64,000 nucleotides of DNA from Fimbriimonadaceae bacterium (GCA_019454145.1 CP075366.1:1281564-1345563), one strand, 5' to 3'. Positions 51,076 to 58,672 are shown, counted from the first letter of the stretch. Numbers and translations: made by a program. The notes: generated by a model not told the origin, from the letters alone.

Positions 51076-51081
51076 ATTTTA
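51076..51081 (-). promoter_or_regulatory. Leaderless -10 box that selects GTG for alr
   Basis: TAAAAT on the minus strand is followed immediately by ATG-TAT-GTG. The six-base rule puts transcription and translation start at the GTG. Confidence 0.6.
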
Positions 51082-51126
51082 TTCGATTCAAGTAAATTAC
51101 CCATACACTTTCACCATCTGGACGGT

Positions 51127-51132
51127 TAAAAT
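51127..51132 (+). promoter_or_regulatory. Leaderless -10 box of tetR-like gene
   Basis: TAAAAT ends six bases before the ATG at 51139; 45 bp separate it from the divergent alr box. Confidence 0.7.
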
Positions 51133-51138
51133 AGAAAT

Positions 51139-51690
51139 ATGAAAGCTCGACGCAGTGAAATCCTCAAGACGTGTTACGACATCGTAGGGGTGGAAGGCCT
51201 CGAAAGCCTGCATGCCCGCACGGTCGCCGCAAAAATGGGAATGAATCACGCAACGATTCACTACTACTTCCCCAAGCGCCAAGACTTGCTTACTGGAGTT
51301 GCCGATTACGCACTTGAGCAGTTCCGCAACGACCGAGCAAAGTTCTACGAAGGTCTACAATCGGCTGACGACAAAGTGGAAGGTGAACTCGCGCTCGCAG
51401 AAGCCTATTGCAAAAAACAATCAAGGTTCGCAAAAGTACTCATTGGGCTTTATTCAGCATCGGTGGAACATGCCGACCTCAAAAAACAAGTGCTCGGAAT
51501 TTACACCGAATGGGTGAATTCTCTTACGCCGATTCTGGCAAAAGCAAAAACTAAAAAAGGCAGCCCTTACAAAGACCCGGAAATGCTAGCGGCAACGCTA
51601 TTCGGATTCATGGTTACAGCGCATCTAACCAACAACAAATTCGATGCAAAAGCAAAGATAGACGACGTCTTTGATTCTCTGCTTGCATAA
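51139..51690 (+). CDS. TetR/AcrR-family transcriptional regulator
   Basis: A 183-residue regulator: N-terminal helix-turn-helix with ARTVAAKMGMNHATIHYYFPKRQDLLTGV, then an all-helical ligand domain. It stands alone, divergent from alr and convergent with an OppD-like gene; a family B repeat hairpin fills the 28 bp between the convergent stops. No inducer or target can be read from the sequence. Confidence 0.88.
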   Translation: MKARRSEILKTCYDIVGVEGLESLHARTVAAKMGMNHATIHYYFPKRQDLLTGVADYALEQFRNDRAKFYEGLQSADDKVEGELALAEAYCKKQSRFAKVLIGLYSASVEHADLKKQVLGIYTEWVNSLTPILAKAKTKKGSPYKDPEMLAATLFGFMVTAHLTNNKFDAKAKIDDVFDSLLA

Positions 51691-51692
51691 AA

Positions 51693-51717
51693 CACTGGTT
51701 AAAAACCAGTGCCACCC
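51693..51717. repeat. Intergenic repeat family B, copy
   Basis: CACTGGTT, loop AAA, AACCAGTG, then CCACCC. Same stem as at 55.46 kb. It sits between convergent genes and may work as a two-way terminator or mRNA 3' end. Confidence 0.65.
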
Positions 51718-51718
51718 A

Positions 51719-52669
51719 TTAAACTGAAACGCCTTGGCTTGCCCACCAGCAAGCCACTTCGGTGCCGCCCACTGGTTCTAGGTTGGGTTCAACATCGCAT
51801 TTCTCAAATCGATGTGCGCATCTAGGAGCAAATGGGCATCCAACAGGGAGTTCGCTGAGTAGCGGCGGTTGACCGCCAATAGTTAGCAATCTTTCTCGAC
51901 CAGGCACCGGAATCGCGGCCAAGAGTGCCGCCGTGTACGGATGCTTGCCTCGCCTGAGCACTTCTTCTACCGGCCCACTTTCCACAGCACGCCCAGCATA
52001 AAAAACGCTCACTCTGTCGCTCACACTGCCGATCACGCCAATATCATGGCTGATCAATACAACAGCAGTCCCTTCTTCTTCCTGCAAAGTAGTCAGCAAT
52101 CGCAGAATTTGGGCTTGCAAGGTTACGTCAAGGGCGGTGGTGGGTTCGTCCGCTATAAGAACTTTTGGACGCGCAATAAAAGCAATGGCAATAACCACCC
52201 GTTGGCGCTGACCGCCGCTCATTTGGTGCGGATATTTTCGAGCGGAATCTGCCGGACTAGGGACGCCGACCGTGCTCAGCATCTGAATCGCATGCTCTGC
52301 CGCTTCTTTTTTGCCCATTCCTCTATGGAGCCGTAGAACTTCTGCAACTTGGTCGCCAACTCGCATCAACGGGTTCAAACTGGTAAAGGGGTCTTGCATC
52401 ACAAGGCCTATTTGCTGACCCCGGATATCCTGCCACTCTTTTGGCTTCAAACCAACTAGTTCACGACCATCTAGTTTGATAGAACCTTTGGTAACTTTCC
52501 CGCCAGGAGGGAGCATTCCCATGATTGCTAGGCCAGTCATAGACTTCCCGCACCCGCTTTCACCCACTACACCGAGGGTCTCGCCAGCGTCAACATTTAG
52601 GTTGACTCCTCGCAAAATCGGCAGTCCGCCGATCTCAACGTGCAAATCTTCTACGACCAAAGTGGGCAT
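51719..52669 (-). CDS. Oligopeptide-type ABC transporter ATP-binding protein (OppD-like)
   Basis: A 316-residue ATPase: Walker A GESGCGKS (about residue 41), signature MSGGQRQRVVIAIAF, Walker B VLIADEPTTALD, and the C-terminal extension of OppD/DppD with CPFAPRCAHRFEKC, a Cys-rich motif that can carry an Fe-S cluster in related proteins. No permease or substrate-binding gene is near, so it is an orphan component. The ATG at 52669 follows a CATAAT box by six bases; the frame to 52732 is not used. Confidence 0.9.
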   Translation of the reverse strand: MPTLVVEDLHVEIGGLPILRGVNLNVDAGETLGVVGESGCGKSMTGLAIMGMLPPGGKVTKGSIKLDGRELVGLKPKEWQDIRGQQIGLVMQDPFTSLNPLMRVGDQVAEVLRLHRGMGKKEAAEHAIQMLSTVGVPSPADSARKYPHQMSGGQRQRVVIAIAFIARPKVLIADEPTTALDVTLQAQILRLLTTLQEEEGTAVVLISHDIGVIGSVSDRVSVFYAGRAVESGPVEEVLRRGKHPYTAALLAAIPVPGRERLLTIGGQPPLLSELPVGCPFAPRCAHRFEKCDVEPNLEPVGGTEVACWWASQGVSV

Positions 52670-52675
52670 CAATCC

Positions 52676-52681
52676 ATTATG
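52676..52681 (-). promoter_or_regulatory. Leaderless -10 box of OppD-like gene
   Basis: CATAAT six bases before the ATG at 52669 on the minus strand. Confidence 0.65.
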
Positions 52682-52709
52682 CCCCGTATGCAAAATGCCT
52701 CGCCTCATG

Positions 52710-52715
52710 TATACT
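52710..52715 (+). promoter_or_regulatory. Leaderless -10 box of NarL-type regulator gene
   Basis: TATACT ends seven bases before the ATG at 52723. With the opposing box at 52676 it forms a compact divergent promoter. Confidence 0.65.
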
Positions 52716-52722
52716 CGTCTGC

Positions 52723-53385
52723 ATGTCGTCAACCATCCGTGTTGTCATTACCGACGATGAACCTGCGTATCGGAACGCTATTCAACGAACGCTGACTCTG
52801 ATGCCCGAATGTCAGATACTGGCCGTCTGCAAAGATGGACAGGAAGCGCTTGATGCGTGTCTGCAAGATCCGCCAGATGTTCTCCTGACTGATATCAATA
52901 TGCCTCGGCTCGACGGTGTAGAACTGATGCGCCGCTTGCTCAAGAAGGAAAAAGAAATCCAAGTCGTTGTTCTTACGATTAACGAAGAAGACGAAACGGT
53001 TTTTGAAGCCTTCCGCGCTGGAGCCTTGGGTTACCTGCTTAAAACTTCAACTCCACAAGAAGTCATTGATGCGATCCGACTTGCCCACCGAGGCGAAGCG
53101 AAGATTACGCCGAAAATTGCCACTAAGGTGATTGAAGACTTCCGACGAGTCAAAGACGACGACGAAACCGACGATACAGAACTGTACGTGCTCAGCGACC
53201 GAGAAACCGAAATCCTCGAACTCATCGCTAAAGGCATGCGCAACAAAGAAATCGCTAATCATCTTTCTATTGCGGAAAAAACCGTTAAGAACCACGTGAG
53301 TAACATTCTCAAAGCCCTGCAAGTGAATTCGCGAACTGAAGCCGCGATGAAGGCCGTGCGGGCAAAGTTGGTCCCGGGAAACTAA
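52723..53385 (+). CDS. NarL/FixJ-family response regulator (orphan)
   Basis: A 220-residue regulator: receiver with acidic pair DDE near residues 12-14, phosphorylation Asp57 ([12 protein letters not shown]), Thr/Lys pair in [10 protein letters not shown] and YLLKTSTP, then a LuxR helix-turn-helix ([40 protein letters not shown]). Asp/Glu-rich linker DDDETDDTE separates the domains. No cognate kinase is adjacent. A strong intrinsic terminator follows. Confidence 0.93.
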   Translation: MSSTIRVVITDDEPAYRNAIQRTLTLMPECQILAVCKDGQEALDACLQDPPDVLLTDINMPRLDGVELMRRLLKKEKEIQVVVLTINEEDETVFEAFRAGALGYLLKTSTPQEVIDAIRLAHRGEAKITPKIATKVIEDFRRVKDDDETDDTELYVLSDRETEILELIAKGMRNKEIANHLSIAEKTVKNHVSNILKALQVNSRTEAAMKAVRAKLVPGN

Positions 53386-53407
53386 CCACTGACAACACGG
53401 ATGAAGA

Positions 53408-53445
53408 GGGCTTTGGCATCGGGTAGCCAAAGCCCTTAATCTTTT
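53408..53445 (+). terminator. Intrinsic terminator after NarL-type regulator
   Basis: A 10-bp perfect stem (GGGCTTTGGC 53408-53417 with GCCAAAGCCC 53426-53435), an eight-base loop and TTAATCTTTT after it. Confidence 0.85.
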
Positions 53446-53451
53446 AGGAAC

Positions 53452-53838
53452 TTACTTTTGACGAGTTAAAACAAAAACTTCACCATGATCCAGAATCTTG
53501 AGTTCGTGATCGTCGACTTTTAGTATCGAAAACATGTGTTCATCGTTAGGATTGGTGACTTTGCCATTTGTCGCCACATGTTTAGTGACTTTAACCGTCA
53601 CACGTTTTCCCTCCACTTTATAAGTGCCAGTATCCTCGGTTCGGATTTTTGTGCCCGAATACCAGTAACGGTAAGTACCGTCCGCTCTAAACTCATGGCC
53701 GGATGTGGCCTGAGTGCTGTTAAGAGAATGCAACCAAACCCCAATGAGGTCTTTCTTAACTGAATCGCGATTACACCCGCAAGCGCAAAACAACAAAGTA
53801 ACCAAAATAATGGTTGTCGTAATGATTTTCTTTCCCAT
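53452..53838 (-). CDS. Small lipoprotein with lipocalin-like body
   Basis: A 128-residue protein with a lipoprotein leader (TTTIILVTLLFCACGC; the lipobox Cys is one of two near residue 20). The body (LIGVWLHSLNSTQATSGHEF, FRADGTYRYWYSG, TEDTGTYKVEGKRVTVKV, LKVDDHELKILDHG) has the GxW...F-x-x-DGTY...G-x-Y pattern of small lipocalin-like or DUF5640-like proteins. Ligand unknown. Weak promoter signals only. Confidence 0.7.
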   Translation of the reverse strand: MGKKIITTTIILVTLLFCACGCNRDSVKKDLIGVWLHSLNSTQATSGHEFRADGTYRYWYSGTKIRTEDTGTYKVEGKRVTVKVTKHVATNGKVTNPNDEHMFSILKVDDHELKILDHGEVFVLTRQK

Positions 53839-53912
53839 TACAAACTGGTACGCAATCAGCAGCTGTACGTTTCACAGGAACAGTTGAAACCCTTATCACG
53901 GTATCAATAGCC

Positions 53913-55223
53913 ATGCCTTTGCTTTCTGCCCTTCTTGTCTTTAGCACTGTAATCGCTCCGATTCAATCCGACCCACTTCCACGCAAGCCAATGCTCGGGG
54001 CGCAGTTCCAACCGAACACAACCAAAGTCGCCGGAATCGTGCCTGGCGGTTCAGCCGAGGGAGTGCTTCAAGTCGGCGATGAGATTTCGGCAATTGGATC
54101 GACCTCAATCGGCTCTCCGCAAGACATCACCAATTTCATGACTGCCACTGCGAAGTCCGGCGAGACCGTCACTGTGACCATCAAACGCGGCGACAAAACA
54201 GAGAAAATCCCGCTTAAACTTAAAGAACGACCCCGCGAAGTCTCACCGGATTACGATGTGATTTATAGTCACATTGTCAGCAACGGCAAACGTATTCGCA
54301 CCATCATCACCAAGCCCAAAAAGGCGGGCAAGTTCCCCGTATTTATGATGCTGCAAGGGCTCGGGCAGTTCAGCATGGATTATCCGCTGAGCGGAAACGG
54401 GCCTTACTCAAACTTTCTGCGTCACTTCGCCAAGCAAGACTTCGTAACTCTCCGCGTCGAAAAACCCGGCATGGGCGATGCCGAAGGCGGCCCTTATGTC
54501 GAAACTGATTTCGTAACCGAAGGCGATGTTTATCTCCAAGCGATCCGGGCGATTAAGAAGGAGAGCTATGTCAATCCAGATCGTGTGTTTATGTTTGGGC
54601 ACAGCATGGGCGGCACGATTGGCCCGTGGGTGGTGAGCCAAGAACCCATTTTTGGATTCATCCCTAGTTCAACCATTTACAAAACGTGGACTGAATATTG
54701 GCTCGAAAACGTCCGCCGACAGATGGATCTCGGTGGAGCTAGTCGCGAGGCAATCAACAACCAAATGCTGGCCGAAGCCGTGATCCAGCCGCTTGTCCTC
54801 GTTGAAAACTGGAGCCCGGCTGAGGTTAACGAAAAGTTCCCGCAGTACAAGGCAATTACCGACAGTTACTTTGCCGCCGACCCGAACAAAATGATGGGCC
54901 GCACGTTGAAGTTCTGGCGACAGCTTGCTCAAACCAGCTACCCAGAACTGTGGTCGAAGATCAGTTGCCGCACTTTAGTTCTGTGGGGACAGTACGACTT
55001 TGTTTCAACCGAAGAAGACCACATGATGATCCGGGATCATCTGAACCGCCAAAACCCAGGTACCGCGACGTACATTCGAGTCGAAAATTCAAACCACGGT
55101 TTTCAGAAGGTCTCTAGCTACCAAGATGCTTTCACTAATCCGGGAGCACCTTTTAACGATAAAGCGGTTGAAGTCATGGATACGTGGATTAAAGAGCAGC
55201 TAACTGACGCCGACAAAAAATAA
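53913..55223 (+). CDS. Exported PDZ-alpha/beta-hydrolase fusion
   Basis: A 436-residue protein with a short signal peptide (LLSALLVFSTVIAP). Residues about 25-110 form a PDZ domain (AGIVPGGSAEGVLQVGDEI, VTIKRGDKTEKIPL). The rest is an alpha/beta hydrolase: VFMFGHSMGG with nucleophile Ser near residue 232, a late Asp in VLWGQYDFVSTEEDH, and His in SNHGFQ, giving a full triad. The PDZ may target peptide C-termini. Substrate could be peptide or ester; no other member of a pathway is adjacent. A terminator follows. Confidence 0.84.
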   Translation: MPLLSALLVFSTVIAPIQSDPLPRKPMLGAQFQPNTTKVAGIVPGGSAEGVLQVGDEISAIGSTSIGSPQDITNFMTATAKSGETVTVTIKRGDKTEKIPLKLKERPREVSPDYDVIYSHIVSNGKRIRTIITKPKKAGKFPVFMMLQGLGQFSMDYPLSGNGPYSNFLRHFAKQDFVTLRVEKPGMGDAEGGPYVETDFVTEGDVYLQAIRAIKKESYVNPDRVFMFGHSMGGTIGPWVVSQEPIFGFIPSSTIYKTWTEYWLENVRRQMDLGGASREAINNQMLAEAVIQPLVLVENWSPAEVNEKFPQYKAITDSYFAADPNKMMGRTLKFWRQLAQTSYPELWSKISCRTLVLWGQYDFVSTEEDHMMIRDHLNRQNPGTATYIRVENSNHGFQKVSSYQDAFTNPGAPFNDKAVEVMDTWIKEQLTDADKK

Positions 55224-55278
55224 GGGAACTCAAGGCTAGCCAATTACGGTAAGGACAGGTGGCATGCGACACATTTGG

Positions 55279-55322
55279 CCGGTGATCTGCCCCAAGCAGG
55301 AATCACCGGTCTCTTTTGTTTT
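55279..55322 (+). terminator. Intrinsic terminator after PDZ-hydrolase gene
   Basis: CCGGTGAT (55279-55286) pairs with ATCACCGG (55302-55309), with inner CTGC/GCAG pairs, followed by TCTCTTTTGTTTT. Confidence 0.8.
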
Positions 55323-55336
55323 AAAAGCTCAAATTT

Positions 55337-55382
55337 CCCTCACCAAGTTTGGGGAGGGTGGTCGCATAGCGACCGGGTGGGG
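55337..55382. repeat. Intergenic repeat family A, copy 2
   Basis: CCCTCACCAAGTTTGGGG, then AGGGT, then a hairpin GGTCGC-ATA-GCGACC (55360-55374), then GGGTGGGG. Flanks match copies 1 and 3; the hairpin stem is different but fully paired. Confidence 0.7.
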
Positions 55383-55457
55383 TTGCCAACTTTATGATAA
55401 GCCTCTCGTTCTCCTCGCATAGTATGGAGAAGAATTCAATTCCACAAAACTTATGTA

Positions 55458-55481
55458 CACTGGTTAAAACCAGTGCCACCC
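55458..55481. repeat. Intergenic repeat family B, copy
   Basis: CACTGGTT, two-base loop AA, AACCAGTG, then CCACCC. Identical stem to the copy at 51.69 kb. Confidence 0.65.
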
Positions 55482-55495
55482 AGATTTCTCGACTC

Positions 55496-55543
55496 CTCCC
55501 TCCCCAAGTCTGGGGAGGGCGGCCCCTAAGGGGTAGGGAGGGG
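55496..55543. repeat. Intergenic repeat family A, copy 3
   Basis: CTCCCTCCCCAAGTCTGGGG with AGGGC, hairpin GCCCC-TAA-GGGGT (55522-55534), then AGGGAGGGG. The outer arms can also pair, so the element may form a cruciform. Confidence 0.7.
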
Positions 55544-55568
55544 TTGATCCGCTCACAAAAAGTTAGTA

Positions 55569-56768
55569 CTAAACAGAAACCCCAATCTTATCTCGCACCC
55601 GGATAAACGCTTGAAGTGCGTCGTTAAGGTCTTCGTCTGTGTGCGTGGCGTTTGGCATTGTGCGGAGTCGCGCCTTTCCTTTTGCTACGGTTGGATACAC
55701 AATCGCAAGGGCGTAAACGCCTTCTTCCCAGAGTAATTTTTCTGCCGCCTGCGCCGCTTTTTCATCACCAAACAGAATCGGGGTGATCGGCGTTTCGCTC
55801 CCCATAGTATCGAACCCAGCATCGGCAAGCATTGCTTTCCACTTACGGGTGTTATCCCACAGCTTTTGCATTGGCTCGGGATCGTTCTCCATCACATCGA
55901 GCGCCGCAATGAGGGCCGCAGCGACCATAGGCGGATGGGCAGTTGAGAACAGATAAGGACGTCCGCGGTTGATCAGCCATTCTTTGAGCGGCTTGCTTCC
56001 AGCGATGTATCCGCCGATCACACCCAATGCTTTGCTCAAGGTTCCAAGCTGAATATCCACACGACCGTAGAGATCAAAATGGCTGGCGGTTCCCGCACCA
56101 TTTTTGCCGAGTACGCCGCTTGCATGAGCATCATCTACCATGACGAACGCATCGTATTTTTCAGCGAGAGCGACGATTTCCGGCAATGGAGCAATGTCGC
56201 CGTCCATGCTAAAAACGCCGTCGGTGATGATCATACGCTTGGCAAATCCGGAAGCTCGTTTAAGGCAGTCTTCCAGCATGTCCATATTCTTGTGTTCGTA
56301 AACCCAGCCCTCACTTTTTTTGTAGCTGGCCGCGCTGAGCCGGACACCATCAATGATCGAAGCATGGTTGAGTTCGTCGCTGATGATGACGTCATCTTTA
56401 GTGACCACCGCGGGAATACACCCACTGTTTGCCGTGAACCCGCCCGTGAAAACCAATACTGCATCCACTTTTTTGAACTTGGCAAGGCGTTCTTCTAGTT
56501 CGTCATGGACACTCATCGTTCCGCCGATCCAGCGAACTGCTCCCGCGCCAACACCCCATTTTTCGATTGATTCAAGCGCGGCTTGTTTAACCTTCGGGTG
56601 ATTGGCTAACCCCAGATAGTTGTTACTGCTCAAGTTAATAACGGACTTACCGTCCATCATCACACGACCACCGGCCGGCCCTTCTAGAATTCGTGGCTTT
56701 TTATAAAGGTGCTCTTCGTGAAGTTGCCCAATCTGCTGGGTCAGCCAATTCTGAAGGGTGTCATTCAT
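55569..56768 (-). CDS. kbl: 2-amino-3-ketobutyrate CoA ligase / glycine C-acetyltransferase
   Basis: A 399-residue PLP enzyme of the alpha-oxoamine synthase family. INLSSNNYLGLANHPKVK, GAGAVRWIGGTMSVHDELE, DELNHASIIDG, VDDAHASGVLGKNGAGT and GTLSKALGVIGGY (PLP Lys) are all present. GxxRxIxGT with the Arg supports Kbl over BioF, but the usual partner threonine dehydrogenase is absent, so an 8-amino-7-oxononanoate or other role cannot be excluded. ATG at 56768 follows TAAACT by six bases. Confidence 0.88.
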   Translation of the reverse strand: MNDTLQNWLTQQIGQLHEEHLYKKPRILEGPAGGRVMMDGKSVINLSSNNYLGLANHPKVKQAALESIEKWGVGAGAVRWIGGTMSVHDELEERLAKFKKVDAVLVFTGGFTANSGCIPAVVTKDDVIISDELNHASIIDGVRLSAASYKKSEGWVYEHKNMDMLEDCLKRASGFAKRMIITDGVFSMDGDIAPLPEIVALAEKYDAFVMVDDAHASGVLGKNGAGTASHFDLYGRVDIQLGTLSKALGVIGGYIAGSKPLKEWLINRGRPYLFSTAHPPMVAAALIAALDVMENDPEPMQKLWDNTRKWKAMLADAGFDTMGSETPITPILFGDEKAAQAAEKLLWEEGVYALAIVYPTVAKGKARLRTMPNATHTDEDLNDALQAFIRVRDKIGVSV

Positions 56769-56774
56769 GCTCGC

Positions 56775-56780
56775 AGTTTA
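56775..56780 (-). promoter_or_regulatory. Leaderless -10 box of kbl
   Basis: TAAACT six bases before the ATG at 56768 on the minus strand. Confidence 0.7.
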
Positions 56781-56818
56781 TCCCCGGTAACGGCTCTCAT
56801 GGGGCGCTCCGCACACGA

Positions 56819-56824
56819 TAAACT
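56819..56824 (+). promoter_or_regulatory. Leaderless -10 box of 3-methyladenine glycosylase gene
   Basis: TAAACT ends six bases before a TTG at 56831 and supports that rare start. The same hexamer serves kbl on the other strand. Confidence 0.7.
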
Positions 56825-56830
56825 CAGTTC

Positions 56831-57442
56831 TTGCTTCGTCAATTCCTTAATGATCTGCCAGTTGAACAAGCGGCCCCTCATTTGCTGGGAGCCACGCTTG
56901 TTTCACCCAGTGCCACTGCTCAGATCGTGGAAGTCGAAGCCTACGCAGGAATTGGCGACCCAGGAAGCCACACCTATTCTGGCGTGCCAACTGCCCGAAC
57001 TCAAACGATGTTCGGCCCACCCGGTCATGCCTATATCTACTTCACATACGGCAACCACTGGATGCTGAACGTTTCGGCGCACCCAGATGGGAAGCCAGGC
57101 GGGATTCTCATACGAGCGGCAAAACCATTAACCGGAATCGAAGAACTCTACAAAAACCGCCCCAAAGCGAAAACCGATCGCGATTTACTTTCTGGGCCAG
57201 GAAAGCTCTGCGCAGCATTTGGCATCACCCGCGAATATGAAGGCATTGATCTCTTTGATCCTGATTCTCATTTTCACATTGTCCCGTCAACGCGCCCAGC
57301 GCGATATATCCAGACCGTTCGAGTTGGATTAGCCGAAGGCAAAGGCCACGAAACCCCTTGGCGGTTTATTGATGCAGACGAATTGGCTTGGGCATCAAAT
57401 CCTCGCCCAAAATTAGATCAATTCAAAACTAAGAGTCTGTAA
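56831..57442 (+). CDS. mpg: DNA-3-methyladenine glycosylase (AAG/MPG family)
   Basis: A 203-residue base-excision enzyme removing alkylated purines. IVEVEAYAGIGDPGSHTYSG holds the catalytic Glu, RTQTMFGPPGHAYIYFTYGNHWMLNV the intercalating Tyr region, and LLSGPGKLCAAFGITREYEG the DNA-binding part. The TTG start is supported by the -10 box and by the normal protein length from that point. Next genes are unrelated. Confidence 0.93.
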   Translation: MLRQFLNDLPVEQAAPHLLGATLVSPSATAQIVEVEAYAGIGDPGSHTYSGVPTARTQTMFGPPGHAYIYFTYGNHWMLNVSAHPDGKPGGILIRAAKPLTGIEELYKNRPKAKTDRDLLSGPGKLCAAFGITREYEGIDLFDPDSHFHIVPSTRPARYIQTVRVGLAEGKGHETPWRFIDADELAWASNPRPKLDQFKTKSL

Positions 57443-57445
57443 AAT
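57440..57445 (+). promoter_or_regulatory. Leaderless -10 box upstream of the RsiV-like gene
   Basis: TAAAAT overlaps the mpg stop codon and ends six bases before an ATG at 57452. That ATG opens a signal-peptide frame that does not join the downstream frame. Confidence 0.6.
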
Positions 57446-57451
57446 AGGGTC

Positions 57452-57562
57452 ATGCTCCTGGTCTCCACTGTTTTATTGGCAACCACAATTTCCAATCAAG
57501 TTAATTCTCCAAAACCGACGTGGAAGACTATCCAAAAATCAAAAATAGCAAATATTCTATAA
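57452..57562 (+). other. Out-of-frame signal-peptide ORF for the RsiV-like gene
   Basis: A 36-codon frame starting six bases after a -10 box: LLVSTVLLATTISNQVNSP looks like a signal peptide, then TWKTIQKSKIANIL and stop. The RsiV-like frame overlaps it in the -1 frame from 57505 on. Restoring one base, for example in the A5 runs near 57533-57545, would join signal peptide and domain into one exported protein. No canonical slippery heptamer is in register. Confidence 0.55.
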
Positions 57563-58146
57563 AAGCTTTGTATCCAGTTTTCCCAACTTCCCATCCCCTG
57601 TCAAAACCGGTCAATGACCTCATTGATAAGTCTATCCAGAAAGGTATTTCTAACTACAAGAAGTCCTTTGCGGAATTCTATGATTCGGATCAACACGAGT
57701 GGGATTTGACAATTGAGCCAGTCATTTCACGAAACGATTCAAAGGTTGTGAGCATTCTGTTTTATCGCAGTGAATACACCGGCGGCAATCATCCAAATAC
57801 CCACACCGATGTAGTCAATGTCGCGGTTATCAACAACAAGCCTCAATCCGTTACTCTTGCCGATATCGCATCGCCAACCACAACAAGCTACCGAATTCTC
57901 AATGACTTGGTGCTACCCAAAATAAACGATGCCCGGCTTAAACGAACCAACGATTCGGAGAATACTATCACAGAATTAGCAGACTTGTACGGAAATACCT
58001 TTGTCATCTCAAAAAATGGTTTGACGTTCATTTACGACAAATACACTTTTGGCTCTTACGTTGAAGGCTCTTATAACATCAAACTAAGTTGGGCTGAACT
58101 GAATGGACAAATCAGCGAGCAACTGATTCGTGAATCCGCGCAATAG
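57520..58146 (+). CDS. RsiV/DUF3298-like protein, probably missing its signal peptide by a frameshift
   Basis: A 208-residue frame opening at GTG 57520. The domain has YSIKALYPVF, then YRSEYTGGNHPNTHTDVVNV, SVTLADIA, and LTFIYDKYTFGSYVEGSYNIKLSW, matching DUF3298 (RsiV-like, found in anti-sigma and other exported proteins; it can bind lysozyme in RsiV). As written it has no signal peptide, while the promoter and a signal-peptide frame sit just upstream in another frame. I infer a one-base deletion or sequence error; a shortened cytosolic form is the alternative. Its 3' end overlaps the DUF454 gene by 35 bp. Confidence 0.7.
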   Translation: MEDYPKIKNSKYSIKALYPVFPTSHPLSKPVNDLIDKSIQKGISNYKKSFAEFYDSDQHEWDLTIEPVISRNDSKVVSILFYRSEYTGGNHPNTHTDVVNVAVINNKPQSVTLADIASPTTTSYRILNDLVLPKINDARLKRTNDSENTITELADLYGNTFVISKNGLTFIYDKYTFGSYVEGSYNIKLSWAELNGQISEQLIRESAQ

Positions 58147-58603
58147 GAGATCGAGTTTCCTCTACCGGAAAAGGTTCGACATCGCACTTAGGTTCAGGAA
58201 CGGTTGTAATCGGTTCCAAAACAGCAGATCCGGGTTGAATAATATCTTCGGTGGTCTTACGGCTGAGGATATACCAAATGCCAAATGCACCAAGCCCAAG
58301 AATAAACGCCTTCACCCACAACACAGGAACCACCCAAGCGGAAAGCGAACACGAAATCGCAATGCAAATACTTGCAACCCACTTGATGCGGCGGCTAATG
58401 CTACGATGTTCTTCCCAGTGGCGCAGAGTTGAACCTACATATTTGTGGTTGAGGAGCTTTTGGCGAGCTTTTTCGTTTCCACCTACCGTGAATCCGTACA
58501 GAGCGATAATATAAAAAACTGTGGACGGCATTCCAGGGACAAACCACCCGATTGTGCCTAATCCAACACAGGCAACCCCGATTAGATTCCACACAATTCG
58601 CAT
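58112..58603 (-). CDS. DUF454/YbaN-family inner-membrane protein
   Basis: A 163-residue protein. IGVACVGLGTIGWFVPGMPSTVFYIIALY and a second hydrophobic pair near residues 75-110 match DUF454, with HWEEHRSISRRIKW between. The last 50 residues are polar and Pro/Glu-rich. ATG at 58603 follows TAAACT by six bases. Function of the family is unknown. Confidence 0.87.
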   Translation of the reverse strand: MRIVWNLIGVACVGLGTIGWFVPGMPSTVFYIIALYGFTVGGNEKARQKLLNHKYVGSTLRHWEEHRSISRRIKWVASICIAISCSLSAWVVPVLWVKAFILGLGAFGIWYILSRKTTEDIIQPGSAVLEPITTVPEPKCDVEPFPVEETRSPIARIHESVAR

Positions 58604-58609
58604 GGCTCA

Positions 58610-58615
58610 AGTTTA
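58610..58615 (-). promoter_or_regulatory. Leaderless -10 box of DUF454 gene
   Basis: TAAACT on the minus strand six bases before the ATG at 58603. Confidence 0.7.
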
Positions 58616-58672
58616 TGGAACAGGCTACGTCGTCCTATTGACTCCAGTAACTAAGAGTTGCCTTCCCTAATT

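Larger units (their letters stand above)
55224..55568. other. Repeat-rich intergenic region
   Basis: About 345 bp with no gene. From left to right: an intrinsic terminator for the hydrolase gene, a family A repeat, about 75 bp of unassigned sequence, a family B repeat, a second family A repeat, and the 3' end of kbl on the minus strand. Confidence 0.75.

Noticed and set aside
57520-57550. Programmed -1 frameshift joining signal peptide and RsiV-like domain
   Set aside because: A-runs are present but no X-XXY-YYZ heptamer is in register and no following structure is clear; a simple one-base deletion or error is more likely.
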